Positions 1 through 10,174 of a DNA stretch of 64,000 nt are shown here, piece after piece. The notes beneath the pieces were generated by a model that was given only the letters and a program-made list of their open reading frames with translations, did no database searches and was not told the DNA's origin. Origin of the DNA: Ricinus communis (taxonomy: Eukaryota > Streptophyta > Magnoliopsida > Malpighiales > Euphorbiaceae). The stretch's first letter is position 1, and each line of letters starts with the position of its first letter. Location: positions 25,871,939 to 25,935,938 of the forward strand of contig NC_063257.1 of assembly GCF_019578655.1 (NCBI RefSeq). The letters are read 5' to 3'. Position numbers and translations under genes: made by a program.

Positions 1-7
1 CCTTTCA

Positions 8-256
8 ATGATGGAAGATGAGCACGAGTTATCCAATCAAGAAGTCTTGGAGGAGCTCGAGTTTCTTCTAGCAAGTGATCCAAGCCAAGGACTAGAGAAA
101 ACCATTGACATTCCTGAAGAGCCCCTAGAGCATCATTACTATGTGAAATTATACGAGGAGCGAGTTTTACCCATCATACTGGCAGCTTGCTTGACAGTCG
201 GAAAGAGGAAATTGACGATTATCCCTCTAAGCGGATACTTAAAGCCATTTGATTAG
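8..256 (+). pseudogene. gag/pol-linker remnant of the non-autonomous Athila-type element
   Basis: The 82-residue open frame is the end of the short protein also seen at 7948-8481 and, inverted, at 12879-13277. It has an acidic stretch (ELSNQEVLEELEFLLAS) and then EERVLPIILAACLTV. That part resembles the LPVII segment between protease and RT in autonomous Athila polyproteins. The frame stops at TAG just after 250. A different frame carries on with a basic tail (MSPAKKTHHIKKKRFW) to about 360, as in the other copies. No catalytic domain is present. Confidence 0.65.
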
Positions 257-687
257 AAGAAGGATGGATGGTCGTCCATCACACCCGTTTGCTTTTCACC
301 ATGAGTCCAGCTAAGAAGACTCATCACATAAAAAAGAAGCGCTTTTGGGAGGCGCCCCAAATTCTATTTTTCATTTTTAATAATCTAACCTTTCATTTTG
401 AAGCATTTTATTGGTTTTAAATTTTCATGTTTTATTTAATTATTATTTTTAGTTCAATTATTCCTTTATTTTATTATTTCAGCTTCTACCGAGGACACAC
501 TGAATTTCCACTACATCAGCCTCGACGGATGATCAGGGCAGTCCCCTAGATCTTTTTATTTTTTTGCATTTATTTACTTTATTTTTCATACATGTCATGC
601 ACTTGGATTGTATTGCCTTTGTTCTCTTAGTTGAGCATCCCATGCGGGGTATCCATAACATTTTACACTGAAGATAGTGTGTTCTTC

Positions 688-700
688 AAGTGTGGGGTGG
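688..700 (+). other. Internal polypurine-tract-like motif
   Basis: AAGTGTGGGGTGG, preceded by a TGTGTTCTTC stretch, repeats the core of the true tract at 2106-2120 but lies about 1.4 kb upstream of it. The complete element at 6312-11601 has the same spaced pair. A role as a second primer for plus-strand synthesis is possible but not shown. Confidence 0.5.
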
Positions 701-2105
701 TTGTGGGTAAACCTTATAATCTTTCTCTTCTATGGTTTTTAGATATATCCGAAATTGCTATCGCTAGGTGTTTTGTATTTTTAGGGGATGTTAGGACACT
801 GTGTCTTTATGCACGTAAGTATGCTATTTTTTTAAGCTGATCGATGACTTGATTTGTAGAATTGTAGTTACTTTTCTTTGTTGTTCATTTGTTGTTCATT
901 GTCCTTGGAAAACAATTGATGGTATTTTACACATCAGTCCTGCCGGGTTAAACTGGTGTTATTTAATTATTTTTTGAATTATCAAAATTTAACTTAGAAC
1001 GTTAATAATGTCATATGCATCTGTTTCTTAAGTAATGATTCAATTAATGATGTTGCGAACCAATTGCATCTAATACCACACCTCAAAGTGAGATTTTGAG
1101 CCTGTTGAGCATTCATTACAGTTATGCTCTTTATATTTCTTGTTTGAGTGTGCATTGTACTTGACTTTGCTTCTAGAACTTGCTTTGTAATGCAAGTTGA
1201 AGTTACGTGAATATTGTGAATACCGTGAGATGATTTGGGCGATTTAGAAGTCACCACATTTAGCTAAAAGCCTACCCCCTTATGTTTCCATTAGTTAGCC
1301 AATTTTGAGCCTTAACCTTTTCTTCATAATCTACATCTATACACTTCAATTATACCATTCTTTACATTTATCTTTCCTTTACCCCTATACTGAAATTTCT
1401 TTTTGTGATTTGCTCACCATTATGTGGGATTAAAATGCCAGTTGCTATGTTGGCATTTTTTATTCTTTTTGATATTTTATATGCTCCTTCCGATCCAAAC
1501 TGTATTTTTTATTCTTTACGTGTGCAGCAGTTCTTATAAACTGCTAGTTTATTATTCAAGAAATGATGAAGAAAATGAAAAAAAAGAGAAGAAATAGATA
1601 AACAAAATTCTTTAATTATTTATCTCTTTATCAGATTTAGAGCATTTGCAATACGAAGTAGGGAATTTAGTGAATAATTCTTTTTATATATTAGGCATTT
1701 AATCCTTTGAGCATATATTGTTACTTATCGCACAAATTCCAGCATTTTCACACTTCTTTGGTATTTACTTATTCACAGTAGCGAAGATATGATTTATGAG
1801 CAAGCTTATAGTGAGCAGGTTTTGTGCATTTGCTTTGAGGGATTTGTTTTTCACCTTATATACACTTTGAGTGATCCCTGTGAGGCATTGGTTTGTGTTG
1901 TTTATATTGAGTTGTCATTTAAGTTATTGATCCATTAATATTATTTCCATTCTTCGTTGATGATTTGCAATTTGATTTATGATTGAGTATCCTTTGAGAT
2001 GTGTTGAATACTATTTGTTGTGGACTAGGGACATAAACTGTAAGGAATTGGTGACTGTAGTTTTATGAGGAGAGTTGTTAATTGCTTGAGGGCAAGCAAT
2101 AGCTT

Positions 2106-2120
2106 AAGTGTGGGGTGATT
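2106..2120 (+). other. Polypurine tract of the first Athila-type element
   Basis: AAGTGTGGGGTGATT immediately precedes the LTR start TGATGTGCATAG. Plus-strand priming occurs at this position in LTR retrotransposons, and the same motif precedes the 3' LTR at 10175. Confidence 0.8.
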
Positions 2121-3598
2121 TGATGTGCATAGTTTTACACATATTTGCTTGCATATTATTGCGTATTTTCTTAGCAACTATTATGCTTTTATTCCAAGAT
2201 CACCTGTGTTTTGTGTTCTTTTTCATTTCAAGAGAATTTATAGGACCATCATCAGTATTTGAGCAATTATAGATCAATGCATGCGAAAACGGACGAGAAT
2301 TCATCAAGATCGGACAAGAGCTCGCAGTGCATACATTGAGCATGGCCTAGGTCAAGGCCGTGCTGATCAGTAAGGCCTGGACTCTGGCCGTGACCAACCA
2401 TTGGCTTTTGATCCTTGACATTGGCATTTTTGGCACGATTTCCGAGGCCACTATTGCCTCCAGCACGGCCCATGCTGGAACAGCACCGGCGAGGGCACGG
2501 CCATGAAGAAACCCTAATTGGTAAGATCCGAAGCTTCAGCATGACCTGGACTCCGGCCGTGCTGAGACAAATATATATGGAAAACTATTTTTGGAGCTAG
2601 GGAAGCAAGGAGCGAGAGAGAGAGCCCCGACGGCTGGTTCGGTTTTTGCATAGTGCTGAGTTCGGGAGAGACTTGCAGAGAGGAAGAATCCCGAACTCGC
2701 AATGTTCCGAATGCAAAAGAGTAGTGAAGCAATTCGAGAGGCAATTGGGAAGACCGATCGTAGTGCTGATTCAGATTTAGAGCTGTTCATCCGATTCAAG
2801 AGAAAAGTGTGTAGATGTTCCATTTCTGTTATTCTTTCATTATAATTGATTTCCTAGTTGTTTTAAGGATGAACATGTTTAGCTAGATTGATTAAATCCA
2901 TTGGGATTTCTGTACTATGTTGGCTTAGTATTAAATTGTTGGATTGTTGAGTTTAGTTTTGTATCCTTCTTGCTTTCAGTATTAATAAGATTATGCATTA
3001 TTCATGATACGTTGTGAATTGTGATGTTTAGATTGCTTTATGTGATTGAGAAATCCATTTGCTAATTGGAATTTTGAATAGCAGAAACTGGTTAATAATC
3101 ACTTAGAGATAAGGATAATTAACTAGCCGGATTAAGAATTAACAAAGCTTAATAGAGGCGGACTAAAGGTTAATGCTAATTTAAGAATCAATCATTAGGA
3201 AGAGATTCCAACTTTAGGATCTTGAGTTTAGGAATTCGGTTATCTCGAGAGGGAAACCGAATTCAATTAAGAATTCATCCACGGTAGCATAATCAGACTC
3301 ATCAATCTATTATGTTTTGTTTGATTGCCAACTAGTCTAGGTTCCCTTTGAGTTTGCTTTCTTGTCTTTATTGTTTCATTTATCCATTCATTCCTGCATC
3401 TCACTTAGAACTCAGCTGGTAGTTATTAGTTAGTTTAGAAATTACTCCTCATTCATTTTAGGCTAATATAACAGAGAACAAAATAGTAACTCTGGGCTTT
3501 CACTTTCCCGAGGGATACGACCTTGATACTCGCCATTAGTGCTACACTGCATCGATTGGTTCACTACCTTAGATTGTAGCTGCATAAATAGCATATCA
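2121..3598 (+). repeat. 3' LTR (Athila-type family 1)
   Basis: The LTR begins TGATGTGCATAG and ends AGCATATCA, 1478 bases. It starts directly after the polypurine tract and no primer site follows, so it is the 3' LTR. Its first third carries GC-rich CACGGCC/GGCCGTG blocks. The second half contains the segment TAGCTAGATTGATTAAATCC, shared with the LTRs ending at 7357 and 11601 and with the solo LTR at 29412-31021. The 5' LTR is outside the window, so no target duplication can be checked. Confidence 0.85.
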
Positions 3599-4267
3599 AT
3601 GCTTAAACCACCGGAGTCCGTTCTTCAATATGTGAAATAGTCTCCCAAAGTCGAATATGGAAGTCTGAAAAAGAGTGGCTTGTGCGTGTATGTGAAAAAT
3701 CAAGTCAGGAAATTGAACCCTAGCAAAATAATTTGATTTTGCCTATAAAATTGTCCTAGCACGGCCGTGGCCAAGCCTGTGCTGGTATGTGAAAAATCAA
3801 GTCAGGAAATTGAACCCTAGCAAAATAATTTGATTTTGCCTATAAAATTGTCCTAGCACTGTCTTTCAGTGACGAGCGAGTCCAGTCGTACGGACCTCCG
3901 AGTCCCAAATATTAAGTCTTCCCCCTGACCGTTCCCTCGCCAGTGCTGAGGCACCACGGGCCGTGATGGAGGCCGTGGTGGCCTTGGAAACCGTGCCTAA
4001 AGGACACTTTTGAGGGTCAAATGTTGATGGTTCAGCACGGGCAGAGTGGAGGCCATGCTCAACCTTGAAATGGTAGCCCTTGCTCAATTTTGATGGATTC
4101 TGGTTCGTATTTGCACGTATCTCCCTCGATTGCTGATAATGTCCATCGATCATCACCTGAAACATGAAAGGAACCAAAACACAGGCGATTGTGGCATAAA
4201 ACAAGATAACAATGCACAAAAATGGAAGTAATTGGGCATATAAACATATGGAAAACAATGCATATCA
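3599..4267 (-). repeat. Partial LTR of a third Athila-type subfamily, inverted
   Basis: Read on the minus strand it begins TGATATGCATTG at 4267, then TTTCAGGTGATG and a GC-rich block with CCGTG motifs, the same order as the other Athila-type LTRs here. It stops where the LTR at 2121-3598 ends, so its 3' part is missing. A 74-base segment is duplicated inside it (3689-3859). Confidence 0.65.
3689..3859. repeat. 74-bp direct duplication inside the partial LTR
   Basis: Bases 3689-3762 recur at 3786-3859 with no visible difference; the offset is 97 and the spacer is a GC-rich 23 bases containing GGCCGTGG. The identity implies a recent duplication or conversion. Confidence 0.9.
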
Positions 4268-5053
4268 AGCAAGTTCTAGAAATAAGAAGAGTACAATTTA
4301 TGATGTATGCTCAATTAGGTTCAAAAACTCACAATTTAAATGTGTACATTTGCATAAGGTGTCCAAATACCATCAATCAAATCATCATTTAATTAATTCA
4401 TACACAAAATCCAACAAATAGTCAAATTCAAATTAACTGACTTAAAGAATGGTCAAGTAACACTGAGTTAACCCAACCATTATGATAAACTAAAAATTGC
4501 TCAATAATATTCCAAAAGCAACAAGCAACAAAGAAGAAAAATCTCATGCTCATAATCATAACTATCAATCTTTCAAAGATAAACAAAAAGCTAATAAACA
4601 TCCTAAGTGTCCTAAATCTATACATCATCAATAACACATTATATAAAAATAAAAAAAAATATAAGAAAAAGAAAATAAAAAACAACAGCTTACCTACCCC
4701 ACACTTGAAGGACACATTATTTGCAGTGTATAAAAGAGTTGGGAAGCAACATAACAAGTACATAAAAAAGAAAAGAGATAAATACGAAGAGATACTGCCT
4801 TACTCATCCTGTTGGACTGGTGGTGGTGGTGGAGGTGGTACTACTAGAGGAGGTGCATCGTCGGCTGCTAGAGGTAGAAAATACTCGCCAGAATAAGTAA
4901 ACACCTTCTGGTACTTCCTAAAAGGGGCCAAAGTCATCTCCTTCTCCGGGTGTCAAGTCCGCTGTTAGAATGACAGGCAACCTATTGTCCTCATCCAGAT
5001 ATGCATAGTTGACATGCTTTGGTAGCTCTTTCAACTCAAGGACTGGTGGTTCC
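4268..5053 (-). mobile_element. Inverted Athila-type internal fragment
   Basis: On the minus strand this holds the end of a linker coding region (5053-4800), then the internal polypurine-like motif (CCCCACACTT on the plus strand at 4697-4706), then T-rich untranslated sequence ending AGAACTTGCTT next to the LTR start at 4267. The normal tract before the LTR is missing, so LTR and internal region were joined by deletion or insertion. The plus-strand A-rich stretch at 4640-4690 is low complexity. Confidence 0.65.
4800..5053 (-). pseudogene. Protease-RT linker remnant fused to a C-terminal tail
   Basis: About 84 codons are open on the minus strand. They start with LELKELPKHVNYAYLDE, then LPVILTADLT. 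Both are hallmarks of the stretch between protease and RT in Athila/Tat polyproteins. Where RT should follow, the frame passes into a tail (FRKYQKVFTYSGEYFLP), a proline run (PPPPPPV) and a stop. RT, RNase H and integrase are therefore absent, as in the neighbouring non-autonomous copies, but here without the frameshift those share. Confidence 0.65.
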
Positions 5054-5930
5054 TGGATATGCATAGTTTTACACATGTTTGCTTACATATCATTGTGCAT
5101 TTTCTTAGCATCTATTGTGTTTTTATTCAAAGATCACCCGTGTTTTGTGTCATTTTGTATTTCAAGAAATTCTACAGGTCCATCATTAGTGATTGAGCAA
5201 TTTTAGATCAATTACGGGTGAAAATGGATGTAACTAGAAGCGTTTGACCTTAGATTGACTTTTGGGAAGTCAACACGGCCCGTGCTAGAGCCCGTATAGA
5301 AAATCCAAGGCTGTGTAGCTTATGCACCTTGAAGCAGCACAATTCCCGAGGGTAAGACGCACTAGAGCACGGCCCTTATTGGTTAACACAGGCCAGAACA
5401 CGCTCATGCTAGGATCAAGAGCACGGCCGTGTCTGTGACACAGGTCTGAACACACCCTTGCTCGATTTAGTTCATTATGTCATTTGGAGACCAACACGGC
5501 CCGGACACGGGCCAAAACATGCCCGTATTTGCTTATAGTATAAATTGGACGAGTCAAAAAGAGAAAAGAGAGTTCCGGATCGGCAGTTTTTGACTCTTCA
5601 TCTTCCTTTGTAATTTTACTAGACGCGTTTCATGCATTTTTAAAGCAGCTTCCAAGAAACTGATTCCACCTTTTAACGTCAGACTCGTGATTCTTGGGAT
5701 TCATTTGAAGATTGAAGAGGAGTTTTGGAGAAAATCAAGAGGCAATTCTGGAGAGCAACTACAGTGTAGATCAAGACTTTGAGTTGTTCATCCAATTCTA
5801 GGAAAAAAGGCGTATATGTTTCAGTTTCGTTATTCTTTCACTGTAATTGAATTCCTATTTGTTTTAGACATGAACATGTGTAGCTAGATTGATTAAACCC
5901 ATTGGCCTTCCTTGCTATGTAACCCCACAC
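5054..5930 (+). repeat. Truncated LTR (Athila-type family 1)
   Basis: It begins TGGATATGCATAG, a variant of the family-1 start TGATATGCATAG, directly inside the linker frame of the inverted fragment, and follows the family-1 LTR through the GC-rich CACGGCC blocks (5275-5525) and TAGCTAGATTGATTAAACCC. It breaks off at CTTGCTATGT. The remaining 600 or so LTR bases are missing and an inverted element begins at once. Confidence 0.75.
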
Positions 5931-6311
5931 TTAGCTCATTGCTTATCCTCAAGCAATCAAAAGTAAAATAAGGAAAATAAACCACCAAGGAACAACATTT
6001 AAACTGACAGACAAGCTAGAGAGATCCTACACATATTCTTAACAAGCGTAAGTGAAACAAAAAGAAACGAAGCAATCAATTTAAGTATATCAACCAAGAT
6101 GCCAATAATTCGCAAAATATTATCTCAACAAAATATTCAGAACCAACTCCTCACCAGATTCACTCTAAATCACTCAAAGTGTTTAAAGGGTAGTGTTTAA
6201 TCGCTCAATGCATCAACTACTGCCTTACTTACTATATGTTTGCTCTTAAATCCTACACCTACCACTTATGGAGAGTCAACAACCATGTCGAGAGGTCTTT
6301 ATAAGGGTTGT
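5931..6311 (-). mobile_element. Left part of the inverted host element (3' internal region)
   Basis: This is the reverse complement of about 9785-10174 in the complete element. It starts with the inverted polypurine tract (AACCCCACACTT, 5931-5942) and runs to GTTGT at 6307-6311. It is continuous with 11602 once the 5290-base insert and one GTTGT are removed. Its own LTR is not present next to the tract. Confidence 0.85.
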
Positions 6312-7357
6312 TAATGTGCGTAAAATACACACATCTAAATGGGGTTTTTAAGATTGATTTTATGGACATTTGGATGTGAATTAGTTCTAACACTCACCCT
6401 ATGCATCTGTTTGTGTGCATTAGGTTCAAAAGAAGTCAACGAATGATAAAGGGAAGAATTGGAGCATAATTGGACGTCGAAGCTGCCGAACCAAGCTAAG
6501 TAGGAGAATGACGAAGTTGAACATGGCCGTGTTGGTTTCAACACTGGGAACACGGGCACCAAGGGTGTAATCGGGTTTTCTCTACCTTTACTCATTGTTG
6601 TAATTGAATTCTTGTGTATTTTGATAATGAACATGATTAGCTAGATTGATTAAATCCATTGGGATTTCTTTACTATGTTGGCTTAGTATTATTTTGTTGG
6701 ATTGTTTGGATTAGTTTTGTATTCTTCTTGCCTTCAGTATTAATAAGATAATGCATTGTTCATGAGACGTTGTGAATTGTGTGTTTAGATTGCTTTGTGT
6801 GATTCAGAAGTCCATTTGGCAATTGGAATTTTGAATAGCAAGAACTGGTTAATAATCGCTTAGCGATAAGGATAATTAACTAGCCGGATTAAGAATTAAC
6901 AAAGCTTAATAGAGGCGGATCAAAGCTTAATGCTAATTTTAGAATCAATCGTTAGGAAGAGATTCCAACTTTAGGTTATTAGATTTAGGAATACGGTTAT
7001 CTCGAGAGAGAAACCCAATTCGGTTAAGAATTCAAGCAAGGGTAGCATAATTAGACTCACCAATCCTTTATCTTTTGTTTGATTGCCAACTAGTTTAGGT
7101 TCCCTTTGGGTTTGCTTTCTTGTCTTAGTTATTTTAGTTATCGATTACTCCTGCATCTCCCTTAGAATTTAGCTTGTAGATATTAGTTAGTTTAGAAATT
7201 ATTCATCACTCATTTTAGGTTAATATAACAAAGAACAAAGGAGTAACTCTGGGCTTTCACTTTTTCGAGGAATACCACCTTAATACTCGCCATTAGTGCT
7301 AGACTGCATCGATAGGTACACTGCCTTAGATTGTAGCTAACACAATTCAGCCTATCA
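6312..7357 (+). repeat. 5' LTR of the complete non-autonomous element
   Basis: It starts TAATGTGCGTAAAATACAC and ends CAGCCTATCA, 1046 bases. The usual TG start appears as TA in both LTRs, so the change was present in the parent copy. Compared with the 3' LTR, about 380 bases are missing near 6540-6565, which removes most of the GC-rich CACGGCCGTG block. Confidence 0.9.
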
Positions 7358-7363
7358 AGTTTT

Positions 7364-7381
7364 TGGCGCCGTTGCCGGAGA
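7364..7381 (+). other. Primer-binding site, tRNA-Asp
   Basis: TGGCGCCGTTGCCGGAGA lies six bases after the LTR end. It matches the complement of the 3' end of plant tRNA-Asp at 17 of 18 positions, the mismatch being A for G near the end. This primer is characteristic of Athila-type elements. Confidence 0.9.
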
Positions 7382-7545
7382 CTTGTTTGAAAACTAGAGT
7401 GAAATTTGCTATTTGTTAATTTAGCCAATTTTTTTTCTTATTATTTTATGACATTTATTTTTATTTATTTATTTATTTTATTTTATTTGTACATATTTAT
7501 TTAGTTTAAGTTTATGATTCAGACAGTGAATGATAAGGAGGTTCA

Positions 7546-8481
7546 ATGCTAAACCCAAACTCTTTGTATGACATGTTGGAAAATGGGATCAGGAACCAAG
7601 AGAGTGCTAAAAATTGGGATACCCGTGCATCTTTAGAAGCTCGAGTGGAATCGTTTTGCAGGGCTACCGATCAACTCTCCACTCCTATCCTTTCATCTCA
7701 AGTTTTTTGTGAATTTTGTTGTGGTTTACATTTGAGTAACGATTGTCCATTATATAGTGATGTTGCTCATTATTCTTATAACTATGAACAGGTGAATTAT
7801 ACGGGAAGTTGGCCAAATGACTCGTATGGAAGCACCTACAATAAAAAATGGAGCACTCATTCACCCTTTGGATGGAGCTTAGATAGCTAAGAACCACCAG
7901 AATTTCAGCAGCCTAATCTTGCACCATCAACTCAAGGTGAAGAGTTAGTGTCGGAGGAGCTGATGATGAGGTTTATTGGAAGTCTTGAGGGTAGATTCCA
8001 ACAAACAGAGACGATACTTGAACATCAACAAGCCTCGATTAAGAACATAGAGCATCAAGTAGGCTTGATCTTGAAGTTACTAGCTGAAGAGCAATTGGGA
8101 ACTCCATCAAATGCTACTGAATTCGAGGAACATTTGAGCGCCGTCACTTTGCGTTCAGGTGAGAATTTTTCTCGTTTATCTATTATGTTTGACGAGTTAT
8201 CCAATGAAGAAGTCTTTGAGGAGCTCGAGTGTCTTCTAGCAAGTGAACCAAGCCAAGGACTGAAGAAAACCATTGACACTCCTGAAGAAATTGCCCAACC
8301 ATCGATCCTTCCAATTGTTGAAACTCCAGCTTTCAAATTGGAAGAGCCCCTACAGCATCATGACTACGTTCAATTATACGAGGAGCGAGTTTTAGCCATC
8401 ATACAGGCAGCTTGCTTGACAGTCCGGAAGAGGAAGTCGACGATTATCCCTTTAAGCGGATACTTGAAGCCATTTGCTTAG
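7546..8481 (+). pseudogene. Gag-derived fragment of the non-autonomous element
   Basis: The first segment (7546-7887) includes CEFCCGLHLSNDCPLY, a C-X2-C-X4-H-X4-C zinc knuckle of Athila Gag, followed by an STYN..WSTH motif like the STYNPQWRNHP found after the knuckle in Athila Gag. A TAG after SLDS ends it. The frame resumes in 7948-8481 with a predicted coiled-coil stretch (IKNIEHQVGLILKLLAEE) and an acidic linker, ending at EERVLAIIQAACLTV. The N-terminal capsid-like part and all pol domains are missing. Compared with the inverted host copy, about 150 bases near 8190 are deleted. Confidence 0.7.
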
Positions 8482-8639
8482 AAGAAGGATGGATGGTCAT
8501 CAATCCGCACCGTTTGCTTTTCACCATGAGTCCAGCTAAGAAGACTCATCACATAAAAAAGAAGCGCTTTTGGGAGGCACCTCAAATTTTCTCTTTAATT
8601 TCTAATATTTTAACCTTTTGTTTTGAAACATTTTATTAG
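8412..8639 (+). pseudogene. Out-of-frame C-terminal tail of the gag-derived fragment
   Basis: A second frame overlaps the end of the previous one and encodes an acidic then basic tail (EEEVDDYPFKRILEAI, later SPAKKTHHIKKKRFW). By alignment with the inverted fragment at 4800-5053, where linker and tail share one frame, this is the natural continuation after the LPVI segment. The same frame offset occurs at 190-360 and, inverted, near 12840-13010. Confidence 0.5.
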
Positions 8640-8853
8640 TTTTAGTTTTCATATTTTATTTAATTTTTGTTTCAGTTTTGATTTTAATTCCTTATTTTAT
8701 TATTTGCAGCCACTCCTCTACCACAGACTAGCTAGCGCCTTGATATCCCTAATCAAGCACCCCTTTTCACTCCGGAGCTATAGTCAGGGCAGTATTAGTT
8801 CTTTTTCCTTTTTGATTTCTTATATTTTGTACACTAGGGACAGTGTGTCCTTC

Positions 8854-8867
8854 AAGTGTGGGGTGGG
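8854..8867 (+). other. Internal polypurine-tract-like motif
   Basis: AAGTGTGGGGTGGG follows GGGACAGTGTGTCCTTC and lies 1306 bases upstream of the functional tract at 10160. The inverted host copy has it at 12539-12552. Confidence 0.5.
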
Positions 8868-9525
8868 TGATATTTATCCCATCTCAGTAATTTGTTTATT
8901 CTTTGTGCAATTTTTTGTAAAATTTTGAAAATTTTTCACTTTGTTTCAATGCTCTTACTATTGACTTGCTTTTGAAATCCTTTTTATGTCCATGTGATCG
9001 GGTAAAACCGATAGTGTTGAGTCTTGCAGAAGAATGTAAGATAATTAGTTTGAGTTTTGCACTAAGTTGCTTTGGTTTATTTAATTGTTTTGATGATTTT
9101 TATTTGGAACTTACTCAAAAAGCACACTTGTGAGAAATTGAGCCTAAATTGTAAGCATACACGTTATATGCTTTTATTTATTTCATGTTGAGAGTGCCAA
9201 TTACTGTTTTTACTTTTAGAACTTGCTCGGTAATGCTTATGAGGGCCACAAGGAGAGTTTAACACTTTGGTATGATAGAGGCACTTAGGTTTTCTATTCT
9301 AGCCAAATAGCCTTCATTCGTTTATTGATTCTGTAGATAACCCTTTCTTTCACCATTTTTTATCATATTCCATTACCACTTAGTTTTATTCTGCTTTGGG
9401 TTATGATTTTGCACATGAGTTGTTTTTATTGGAAATTTTTATCTTGGGAATAGCTTTGGAATCTTGTAGCAGCTTACTTCAATCCAAAAAGAAATTCACT
9501 CTATTATGTGAATGTTCTTCGCTTA

Positions 9526-9620
9526 TGAAAAAAAAGAAAAAAGAAAAAAAAAAGAAAAAAGAAAAATATATAAAAAGAAGAATAAGAGGGAAAGGTGATG
9601 AAAAGAAAGAAAGTAAGTGA
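9526..9620 (+). repeat. Low-complexity A/G tract
   Basis: About 95 bases are almost wholly A and G in AAAAAAG-like repeats. The inverted host copy carries the complementary pyrimidine tract at about 11800-11880, so it is an old part of the element's 3' untranslated region. Confidence 0.85.
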
Positions 9621-10159
9621 GCTAAACATTTTGACTTGATTCCTATTTCCCACCTTGGACTACTATCCATTGTTTACCCCTTGTGATTATTGTGACTTGT
9701 GTGCATGTCATGTATTTCATTGCAGTACACCATAGGTTCAACTCTTACCAAATTTACCTACCCCTACCTAATCCCCATTACAACCCTTATAAAGACCTCT
9801 TGACATGGTTGTTGACTCTCTATAAGTGGTAGGAGTAGGATTTAAGAGCAAGCATATAGTAAGTAAGGCAGTAGTTGATGCATTGAGCGATTAAACACTA
9901 CCCTTTAAACACTTTGAGTGATTTATAGTGAATCTGGTGAGGAGTTGGTTCTAAATAATTTTTTTGAGACAGTATTTTGTGAATTATTGGCATCTTGGTT
10001 GTGATACTTGAATTGATTGCTTCGTTTCTTTTTGTTTGACTTACGCTTGTTAAGGATAAGTGCAGGAGCTCTCTAGCTTATTTGTCAGTCTAAGTATTAT
10101 TCCTTAGTGGTTTATTTTCCTTATTTTACTTTTGATTGCTTGAGGACAAGCAATGAGCT

Positions 10160-10174
10160 AAGTGTGGGGTTATT
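10160..10174 (+). other. Polypurine tract of the complete element
   Basis: AAGTGTGGGGTTATT sits directly before the 3' LTR start at 10175, after GCTTGAGGACAAGCAATG. Confidence 0.85.

Larger units (their letters stand above)
1..2120 (+). mobile_element. 3' internal part of a non-autonomous Athila-type Ty3/gypsy element
   Basis: This is the right-hand internal region of an element whose 5' end lies off the window. Bases 1 to about 700 closely match 8200-8870 of the complete element at 6312-11601, including the decayed gag-derived frame. The rest, about 840-2100, is T-rich non-coding sequence ending in the polypurine tract directly before the LTR at 2121. No protease, RT, RNase H or integrase is present: the gag-proximal linker runs straight into the 3' untranslated region, so the element could not have moved without proteins from elsewhere. 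Confidence 0.8.

Noticed and set aside
3866..4258. 130-codon minus-strand frame with a hydrophobic start
   Set aside because: It lies wholly within a partial LTR and no relative keeps the frame.
4546..4896. 116-codon plus-strand frame with lysine and glycine runs
   Set aside because: It is antisense to the untranslated region and proline run of the inverted Athila-type fragment; the runs reflect A-rich and GGT-repeat DNA.
8623..8928. 101-codon frame ending in a hydrophobic segment as a possible env-like protein
   Set aside because: It lies across the T-rich region around the internal polypurine motif and is not preserved in the related copy at 360-700.
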